Source: Bacteroidota bacterium
GTDB lineage: Bacteria > Bacteroidota > Bacteroidia > Bacteroidales > Prolixibacteraceae
Direction: 5' to 3'
Length of the DNA: 7,031 nucleotides
Assembly: GCA_023393265.1 (NCBI GenBank)
Contig: JAEWME010000264.1
Location: 1-7,031 of the forward strand
This document shows, piece by piece, positions 1-4,610 of the stretch (position 1 is the stretch's first letter; each line of letters begins with the position of its first letter). The notes under the pieces were generated by a model. The model was given only the letters and a program-made list of their open reading frames with translations. It made no database searches and was not told where the DNA came from. The position numbers and the translations under genes were made by a program.

Positions 1-43
1 CGGTAGGACTTGGGGCAAAACGCACCCGCACTTTTCTTTCCAT
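1..43 (-). CDS. gltX: Glutamyl-tRNA synthetase, N-terminal fragment (cut by window edge)
   Basis: Read on the minus strand from the ATG at 43, the 14 visible codons translate to MERKVRVRFAPSPT, and the next codon begins with G. The RFAPSPTG string is the conserved start of the class I catalytic (Rossmann) domain of glutamyl-tRNA synthetases, just before the HIGH-type ATP-binding motif, which would lie outside the window. The enzyme attaches glutamate to tRNA-Glu in the cytoplasm. Some bacterial versions also charge tRNA-Gln, which a fragment cannot decide. A glutaminyl-tRNA synthetase or the Glu-Q-tRNA synthetase GluQ shares this motif, but RVRFAPSPT directly after the initiator region fits GltX best. 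The gene is divergent from the S46 peptidase. A TAnnTTTG box on the minus strand at 71-78 lies 27 nt upstream and supports this start. Identity rests on a short but very characteristic motif. Confidence 0.85.
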   Translation of the reverse strand, partial: MERKVRVRFAPSPT

Positions 44-70
44 GATTTTATGCTGATTAAAAATTCGGCT

Positions 71-78
71 CAAAGATA
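71..78 (-). promoter_or_regulatory. Candidate -7 promoter box for gltX
   Basis: On the minus strand this reads TATCTTTG, a perfect match to the Bacteroidota -7 consensus TAnnTTTG, and the same octamer occurs before the S46 peptidase on the other strand. It ends 27 nt before the gltX ATG, a distance like that of the kdtA box. No clear TTTG -33 element is visible at the expected distance (around 97-101), so the support is the -7 box and its position only. Confidence 0.5.
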
Positions 79-153
79 ATATTTCTGAATGTCATCGTCT
101 TCTTTTGCAGGTTTATCAATTGAAAATTGCAGTAAAACGCCACAGCAATCGCG

Positions 154-171
154 TGTTAACTGATATTAACA
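154..171. repeat. Operator-like inverted repeat TGTTAA-N6-TTAACA
   Basis: TGTTAA (154-159) and TTAACA (166-171) are perfect inverted half-sites around 6 nt. The dyad lies in the gltX/S46 divergent region, about 30 nt upstream of the S46 -33 box, a plausible place for a regulator to bind. A second small dyad, CATGA (170-174) and TCATG (181-185), follows directly. The region is AT-rich, so short dyads can arise by chance, and no regulator is identified. Confidence 0.25.
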
Positions 172-200
172 TGATTTTTTTCATGCTTGAAATAAAATGA

Positions 201-230
201 TTTGTAAATAATCATATATGCCTATCTTTG
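201..230 (+). promoter_or_regulatory. Promoter of the S46 peptidase gene (TTTG / TAnnTTTG)
   Basis: TTTG at 201-204 (-33 type) is followed after 18 nt by TATCTTTG at 223-230, a perfect match to the Bacteroidota -7 consensus TAnnTTTG. Transcription would begin near 235-240, giving a leader of roughly 30 nt before the ATG at 270. The box overlaps the upstream in-frame TTG at 228, which argues that this TTG is not the translation start. Confidence 0.7.
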
Positions 231-269
231 CCTTTCATTTTTTTCCAACATAAACATTTAAAATTGATA

Positions 270-2423
270 ATGAAACGATTACTAGCAATTATCGCGTTTA
301 TTCAGGTAATTACGCCTGCACTGGTCAGAGCCGACGAGGGAATGTGGCTTCCGGCCCTGGTTGAGAAACTAAACATCAACCAAATGAAGAAAGAAGGATG
401 CCAATTGAGTGCGGAAGACATATACAGTATCAATCACTCCAGCTTGAAAGATGCAGTAGTTGCCCTCGATCACGGTTCATGTACCGCTGAAGTTATTTCA
501 GAAGAAGGACTGCTTTTAACAAACCATCACTGCGGATTCGAAGACATCCAGCAACACAGCACCGTAGAACATGATTACCTGAGAGATGGATTTTGGGCAA
601 AATCGAAAGAAGAAGAATTGCCGAATCCGGGAAAAACCGTTTCATTCCTGATTGCTTTCGAAGATGTTACCGACAAGATTATTCCAGAACTGAATGACGA
701 GATGAATAGCGAAGAACGTGCAAAAAAAGTTCGTGAGATTGCGCAGAAAATCGAAAAAGACGCTGTTGGCGACAATCCATACGAAGCTCGCGTTCAAAGC
801 ATGTTTGCCGACAACAAATATTACCTTTTCGTTTACGAAACCTTCCGCGACATTCGGCTTGTTGGCGCTCCGCCACAGTCGATGGGAAAATTCGGCGGCG
901 ATACCGACAACTGGATGTGGCCCCGTCACACCGACGATTTCAGCATGTTCCGCATCTATTGCGACAAAGATGGCAAGCCGGCTCCATATTCAAAAGACAA
1001 TGTTCCTTACAAACCCAAACACCACTTGCCAATTTCGCTGAAAGGATATCAACCCGGAGACTACACGATGGTTATGGGTTATCCGGGCAGCACCAACCGC
1101 TACAAAACTTCGTTTGGTGTTGAATATACCATGAATGTTACAAACCCGATCCGCATCAAAGTACGTGAAGAAAAGCTGCGCATCATGAAAGATTTCATGA
1201 GAACTTCGCAGCAGGCACGCATCATGTATTCATCGAAATACGCACGCAGTTCGAACTACTACAAATACAGCATCGGACAGAACGAAGGACTGGAAAACCT
1301 GGATGTGATTGCAAAGAAGAAAGAACTGGAAGACCAGTTTACCAAATGGGTAAATGCCGACGAAAGCCGAAAAGCTAAATATGGCGAAGCGCTGACGCTG
1401 ATTGCAAGTGCCTATCAGAATACAAAAGACGAAGTTGCGCTGGAGTACATCGCTGAAGCAATGCTTCGCGGAGCCGAAATCTTCCAGTTTGCATACCGCA
1501 CCCGCCAACTGCACGATGCACTTGTTGACAACAGCGATAAGGAACGCATCAGCCTTGCAAGCGACCGGGTGAAAGATGGTCTCGATGAATTCTTTAAAGA
1601 TTATGATTCGGCCACCGATCAGAAAATTGCCGGCGCCCTGTTCAAAATCTACAAGGAAAATGTTGATCCAATGTACTATCCGGCATTTATAAACCTGGTA
1701 GAAACCAAATACAAAGGCGACTTCGACAAATACACCAAAGAATTGTACGCCAGATCAATCTTCGGAAGCAAAGAAAAACTCCTGAAATTCTTTGAATCGC
1801 CAAAGGCAAAAACACTGGAGAAAGACCCTATTTATCAGGCTTCTCTTGAAATGTTTAAAACCATGAACGACATTGGCACCGAAGTACGAAAAACCAACGA
1901 TGCGCTGGCTAAAGGAAACCGTTTGTTTGTTGGCGGCCTGATGGAAATGGAAAAAGACAAAGTATTTTATCCGGATGCAAACTCAACCATGAGGCTCACC
2001 TACGGCACCGTGGGAGGTTACATTCCTCGTGATGGCGTTGAATACAACTATTTCACCACCATGAAAGGCTACATCGAAAAAGAAATACCCGGCGACGAAG
2101 AATTCGATGTTCCGGCAAAACTGAAAGAACTTTATTATACAGGCGACTTTGGCCGCTATGCCGATAAAGACGGAACGCTGCACACCTGCTTTATTTCAAA
2201 CAACGACATCACTGGAGGCAACTCCGGAAGCCCTGTTATAAACGGCAAAGGCGAACTGATCGGAATTGCTTTCGACGGAAACTGGGAAGCAATGAGCGGC
2301 GACATCGCTTTCGAAAACCAGATTCAGAAATGTATCAACGTTGACATCCGTTTTGTGCTTTGGACCATCGACAAAATGGCTGGGGCTAAAAACCTGATCG
2401 ACGAAATGACGATCGTGGAATAA
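270..2423 (+). CDS. Secreted S46-family serine dipeptidyl-peptidase (DPP7-like)
   Basis: This is a 717-residue protein of MEROPS family S46, which removes dipeptides from the N-termini of peptides in the periplasm and feeds peptide-using Bacteroidota. The length matches known DPP7/DPP11 (about 710-720 residues). A signal peptide is clear: KR, a hydrophobic stretch at about 4-19, then VRA with likely cleavage after Ala21. The chymotrypsin-like catalytic residues are His87 in TNHHCGF, Asp223 in HTDDFSMFRIY (just after GGDTDNWMWPRH) and Ser652 in TGGNSGSPV. The middle part (about 300-560) is mostly helical-looking and fits the helical cap domain of S46 enzymes. Eighteen residues after the Ser is Gly670 (FDGNW). 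DPP11 has Arg at this place and DPP7 has Gly, so a preference for hydrophobic rather than acidic P1 residues is inferred. The ATG at 270 was chosen because the signal peptide starts there and because the in-frame TTG at 228 lies inside the promoter box. A strong terminator follows. Confidence 0.93.
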   Translation: MKRLLAIIAFIQVITPALVRADEGMWLPALVEKLNINQMKKEGCQLSAEDIYSINHSSLKDAVVALDHGSCTAEVISEEGLLLTNHHCGFEDIQQHSTVEHDYLRDGFWAKSKEEELPNPGKTVSFLIAFEDVTDKIIPELNDEMNSEERAKKVREIAQKIEKDAVGDNPYEARVQSMFADNKYYLFVYETFRDIRLVGAPPQSMGKFGGDTDNWMWPRHTDDFSMFRIYCDKDGKPAPYSKDNVPYKPKHHLPISLKGYQPGDYTMVMGYPGSTNRYKTSFGVEYTMNVTNPIRIKVREEKLRIMKDFMRTSQQARIMYSSKYARSSNYYKYSIGQNEGLENLDVIAKKKELEDQFTKWVNADESRKAKYGEALTLIASAYQNTKDEVALEYIAEAMLRGAEIFQFAYRTRQLHDALVDNSDKERISLASDRVKDGLDEFFKDYDSATDQKIAGALFKIYKENVDPMYYPAFINLVETKYKGDFDKYTKELYARSIFGSKEKLLKFFESPKAKTLEKDPIYQASLEMFKTMNDIGTEVRKTNDALAKGNRLFVGGLMEMEKDKVFYPDANSTMRLTYGTVGGYIPRDGVEYNYFTTMKGYIEKEIPGDEEFDVPAKLKELYYTGDFGRYADKDGTLHTCFISNNDITGGNSGSPVINGKGELIGIAFDGNWEAMSGDIAFENQIQKCINVDIRFVLWTIDKMAGAKNLIDEMTIVE

Positions 2424-2434
2424 AAAATTCACTT

Positions 2435-2466
2435 TTTGATTATATGCTGAAAGACCTGTATGTTTG
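2435..2466 (+). promoter_or_regulatory. Candidate rnhA promoter overlapping the terminator
   Basis: TTTG at 2435-2438 is followed after 20 nt by TATGTTTG at 2459-2466, so both elements of the Bacteroidota consensus (TTTG / TAnnTTTG) are present. The -7 box is exactly the loop of the preceding terminator, and the predicted start, about 2472-2477, falls at the end of the hairpin's right arm. The leader to the rnhA TTG start would be about 55 nt. The overlap may be real or a chance product of an AT-rich loop. Confidence 0.45.
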
Positions 2467-2483
2467 CAGGTCTTTCTTTTTTT
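2449..2483 (+). terminator. Intrinsic terminator of the S46 peptidase gene
   Basis: GAAAGACCTG (2449-2458) and CAGGTCTTTC (2467-2476) form a perfect 10-bp stem around an 8-nt loop. Seven T residues (2477-2483) follow at once. The hairpin begins 26 nt after the peptidase stop codon. This is a textbook Rho-independent terminator on the plus strand. Its loop, TATGTTTG, is also a perfect -7 promoter box (see the rnhA promoter). Confidence 0.88.
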
Positions 2484-2530
2484 ACAAAAGCGAAACAAAG
2501 TAAATTCAGCAATCAGCCAAAACACCTGCT

Positions 2531-2986
2531 TTGAACATTATTATTTATACAGATGGCGCAGCACGCGGAAACCCCGGCCCCGGAGGCTACGGGGTGGTAA
2601 TGCTAGCCGGACAATACCGGAAAGAAATTTCCGAAGGATTTGAACTGACAACAAACAACCGGATGGAACTTCTAGCCGTGATTGTCGGACTCGAAGCGCT
2701 CAAAATTGAAAATTCGGTAATCACCATTTACTCCGACTCAAAATATGTGGTTGATGCCGTAGAGAAAGGCTGGGTTTGGAACTGGCTGAAAACACGTTTC
2801 AAAGGAAAGAAAAACGAAGATCTGTGGATGCGGTTTTTGAAAGTCTACCCCAAACACCAGGTAAAATTTGTTTGGGTGAAAGGACATGCCAACATCCCGG
2901 AAAACGAGCGGTGTGACCAACTGGCAGTGGAAGCATCGATGCAACCAAGGCTCAAAAAAGATGTGGGCTACCTTGCCAGCCTGTAA
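2531..2986 (+). CDS. rnhA: Ribonuclease HI
   Basis: This 151-residue cytoplasmic nuclease cuts the RNA strand of RNA-DNA hybrids, removing lagging-strand primers and R-loops. It is a complete single-domain RNase H of normal length (E. coli RNase HI has 155 residues). The four metal-binding acidic residues are visible: Asp8 in YTDGAARGNPGPGG, Glu46 in TNNRMELLAV, Asp69 in IYSDSKYVVDAV and Asp129 in NERCDQLAVEA. The conserved catalytic His119 is in VKGHAN. The substrate-binding stretch GWVWNWLKTRF, followed by KGKKNEDLW, is also typical. There is no N-terminal hybrid-binding domain. The start is TTG at 2531: the frame is open upstream only to a TAA at 2501-2503, it holds no ATG or GTG, and family members begin a few residues before YTDG. 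A candidate promoter lies in the preceding terminator. No terminator separates it from kdtA, 64 nt downstream. Confidence 0.95.
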   Translation: MNIIIYTDGAARGNPGPGGYGVVMLAGQYRKEISEGFELTTNNRMELLAVIVGLEALKIENSVITIYSDSKYVVDAVEKGWVWNWLKTRFKGKKNEDLWMRFLKVYPKHQVKFVWVKGHANIPENERCDQLAVEASMQPRLKKDVGYLASL

Positions 2987-3016
2987 TCCATCAGAACCAA
3001 TCAGCAACCAAATATC

Positions 3017-3024
3017 TATATTTG
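3017..3024 (+). promoter_or_regulatory. Candidate -7 promoter box for kdtA
   Basis: TATATTTG matches the Bacteroidota -7 consensus TAnnTTTG exactly and ends 26 nt before the kdtA ATG. No TTTG -33 element is seen at the usual 18-21 nt upstream, so it may be weak or need an activator. Read-through from rnhA is also possible because no terminator lies between the two genes. Confidence 0.5.
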
Positions 3025-3050
3025 CCGATCAATAAAAACGACTCAATCGC

Positions 3051-4283
3051 ATGAACCTGTTCTACAACCTGTCGATTACCATTTTTTCTTTGCTTATCAG
3101 GCTTGCCGCCCCTTTTAACATCAAAGCCCGGCAAATCAGGGAAGGGCGAAAACAGTCGTTTGACAAGCTGGAGAAAATTAAGCACGACAAGCCACTAATC
3201 TGGGTTCATTGTGCGTCGTTGGGCGAATTCGAACAAGGCCGCCCTGTGATAGAAGCCATCAGGAAACAACATCCGGAGTATCGCATTTTGCTGACATTCT
3301 TTTCACCTTCTGGTTATGAAATCAGGAAAAATTACGATCAGGCCGATTACATCTGCTACCTGCCAGCCGACACTCCTGAGAATGCCCGGAAGCTTATTTC
3401 GCTGGCAAAACCCCAGATGGCCTTCTTTGTGAAGTACGAATTCTGGCATCATTATATTGGAGAGCTCAAAAAACAAAATATACCGCTGTACCTTTTTTCG
3501 GCAATCTTCCGCGAAAACCAGTTATTCTTTAAAAACTCACCCTGGGGTAAGTGGTACAGAAAAATGCTGTTGGGGTTCAGGCACTTTTTTGTTCAGGACC
3601 AGCACTCGGTTGACCTGTTAAAAACTATCGGTATCACAAACGTGACTGTAGCCGGCGACACGCGCTTCGACCGTGTAGCGGAAATTGCTGGCAACGGGAA
3701 GAACATACCGCTGGCGGAGGCATTCAAAGGCTCCGGAACACTGGTGGTGATTGGCAGCTCGTGGAAACCGGATGAAGAACTTTTGGCAGAATATATACAT
3801 GCCAATCCGGAGATAAAATTTATCATTGCCCCACACGAGACAAAGAAGGCCAACATCGAAAGGTTAATAAACCTGTTGAAAACCTCAGTTATATGTTACA
3901 CTGAAGCTACCGAAGCCACAGTTATGAACAAACAAGTTTTGGTTGTTGATACCATCGGAATCTTGTCCTCGCTCTATAAATATGCCGACCTCGCTTACAT
4001 TGGCGGAGGGTTTGGCGTTGGAATACACAACACACTTGAAGCCGCCATTTTTGGTATGCCGGTTATTTTTGGACCCAACTACCTGAAATTTTTCGAAGCA
4101 GTCAGCATGGTAAAACTTGGCATTGCCTTTCCTGTTTCCAACTTTGGCGAACTAAAAAACACGCTCGACAGCCTGCTCACAAATCAGGAACGAAGAACCC
4201 GGATTTCCGAAAATTGTACAACATTTACCCAACAAAACCTAGGCGCAACATCTGTAATTTTAAACAAAGTTTTTAACAGCTAG
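3051..4283 (+). CDS. waaA: 3-deoxy-D-manno-octulosonic acid (Kdo) transferase
   Basis: This 410-residue GT-B glycosyltransferase of family GT30 (also called KdtA) moves Kdo from CMP-Kdo onto the lipid A precursor at the inner face of the cytoplasmic membrane, the first step of LPS core assembly. The N-terminus (about 3-22) is hydrophobic and fits the membrane anchor of the family. The catalytic base is expected to be Glu59 in CASLGEFEQGRPVI. Other family signatures are KYEFWHHY (128-135), SAIFRENQLFF (150-160), AGDTRFDRV (201-209) and the C-terminal sugar-nucleotide site GGGFGVGIHNTLEAA with the following PVIFGPNY (318-344). The residue before HNTLE is Ile rather than the Gly found in E. coli. 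Length is near that of E. coli WaaA (425). Whether it adds one or two Kdo residues cannot be told from sequence. The start is an ATG, 26 nt after a TAnnTTTG box. Confidence 0.95.
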   Translation: MNLFYNLSITIFSLLIRLAAPFNIKARQIREGRKQSFDKLEKIKHDKPLIWVHCASLGEFEQGRPVIEAIRKQHPEYRILLTFFSPSGYEIRKNYDQADYICYLPADTPENARKLISLAKPQMAFFVKYEFWHHYIGELKKQNIPLYLFSAIFRENQLFFKNSPWGKWYRKMLLGFRHFFVQDQHSVDLLKTIGITNVTVAGDTRFDRVAEIAGNGKNIPLAEAFKGSGTLVVIGSSWKPDEELLAEYIHANPEIKFIIAPHETKKANIERLINLLKTSVICYTEATEATVMNKQVLVVDTIGILSSLYKYADLAYIGGGFGVGIHNTLEAAIFGMPVIFGPNYLKFFEAVSMVKLGIAFPVSNFGELKNTLDSLLTNQERRTRISENCTTFTQQNLGATSVILNKVFNS

Positions 4284-4290
4284 CGCTGTT
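4275..4290 (+). repeat. Small hairpin around the kdtA stop codon
   Basis: AACAGC (4275-4280) and GCTGTT (4285-4290) form a perfect 6-bp stem whose 4-nt loop, TAGC, contains the stop codon. No T-run follows, so it is not a standard intrinsic terminator. It could protect the 3' end of the message or be chance. Confidence 0.3.
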
Positions 4291-4348
4291 GAACAATTCA
4301 AATTCACCACTAAAGTATCCTTTTGTACAACAGGCTTTATTTCAGTCT

Positions 4349-4366
4349 TTTTCCTGAACAGGAAAA
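4349..4366. repeat. Inverted repeat downstream of kdtA
   Basis: TTTTCCTG (4349-4356) and CAGGAAAA (4359-4366) are perfectly complementary with 2 nt between. As RNA this would fold as a 7-bp stem with a GAAC tetraloop. It lies about 65 nt after kdtA and lacks a following T-run on either strand, so it could be a weak 3'-end structure for kdtA or a DNA-binding dyad. No intrinsic terminator for kdtA is otherwise visible. Confidence 0.3.
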
Positions 4367-4390
4367 GTTCGAATACAGAAATCCGATTAA

Positions 4391-4398
4391 TATTTTTG
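4391..4398 (+). promoter_or_regulatory. Possible -7 promoter box for nrdJ
   Basis: TATTTTTG fits TAnnTTTG and has a weak -33 partner, TTCG at 4368-4371, 19 nt upstream. If used, transcription would start near 4405 and give a leader of about 205 nt containing the hairpins at 4457-4471 and 4545-4571. T-rich DNA makes such matches common, so support is weak. Confidence 0.3.
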
Positions 4399-4400
4399 TA

Positions 4401-4471
4401 AACTTTTTGCAATACATAAAAAGTTAATTAATTGAAAATGATATAACTAACAAAATAAAGTTGATAACTTT
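4401..4471 (+). repeat. Two adjacent AT-rich hairpins with shared arms
   Basis: AACTTTTT (4401-4408) pairs with AAAAAGTT (4418-4425) around 9 nt, and AAAGTT (4457-4462) pairs with AACTTT (4466-4471) around 3 nt. The arms of the two hairpins are also complementary to each other, so alternative pairings are possible. All pairs but one per stem are A-T, so stability would be low. Confidence 0.3.
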
Positions 4472-4544
4472 TCTTAATTTCAAAAAAAAACATCATCCAT
4501 TTTTTAAACTTACGCCCTATATTGCATACAGCAAAATCAACACA

Positions 4545-4571
4545 AAACGTGGGGCAAACAACTCCACGTTT
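4545..4571 (+). promoter_or_regulatory. 10-bp hairpin in the nrdJ leader
   Basis: AAACGTGGGG (4545-4554) and CTCCACGTTT (4562-4571) form a 10-bp stem (one G-T wobble) with the 7-nt loop CAAACAA. It ends 39 nt before the nrdJ ATG and is the only G/C-rich patch in an AT-rich leader. No T-run follows, so it is not a terminator. It could be a structured 5'-UTR element, or a DNA dyad (AAACGTGG / CCACGTTT) bound by a regulator. Confidence 0.5.
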
Positions 4572-4610
4572 ACAATCTGTTAACAAATAACTAAGACAAA
4601 AAAATTTGGT

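Larger units (their letters stand above)
4284..4610 (+). other. Non-coding AT-rich leader region between kdtA and nrdJ
   Basis: These 327 nt hold no credible gene on either strand: frames are short, and the ATG at 4438 is followed almost at once by TAA. The region is rich in A/T runs and carries several inverted repeats (4275-4290, 4349-4366, 4401-4425, 4457-4471, 4545-4571) plus the palindrome TGTTAACA (4579-4586). I saw no B12-box motif of a cobalamin riboswitch and no good NrdR-box pair, the two controls most expected before an nrdJ gene. Confidence 0.7.

Noticed and set aside
642..1123. Several overlapping open frames on both strands inside the S46 peptidase gene
   Set aside because: The S46 frame carries the catalytic motifs across the same stretch. 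The alternatives show no recognisable domain.
4311..4336. TATCCTTTTG downstream of kdtA as a promoter
   Set aside because: The spacing between TA and TTTG is too long for TAnnTTTG, and no -33 element is in place.
4349..4370. Hairpin TTTTCCTG/CAGGAAAA as the kdtA terminator
   Set aside because: No T-run follows on the plus strand or on the minus strand, so it does not meet the criteria for an intrinsic terminator.
4511..4527. CCCTATATTGCAT as a possible NrdR box or promoter
   Set aside because: It lacks the full palindromic NrdR pattern and the second box. As a -7 element it lacks one T of TAnnTTTG and has no -33 partner.
4579..4586. TGTTAACA palindrome, sharing half-sites with the dyad at 154-171
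   Set aside because: The half-sites are AT-rich 6-mers and the spacing differs (0 versus 6 nt). Two chance occurrences in AT-rich gaps are likely, so no shared regulator is claimed.
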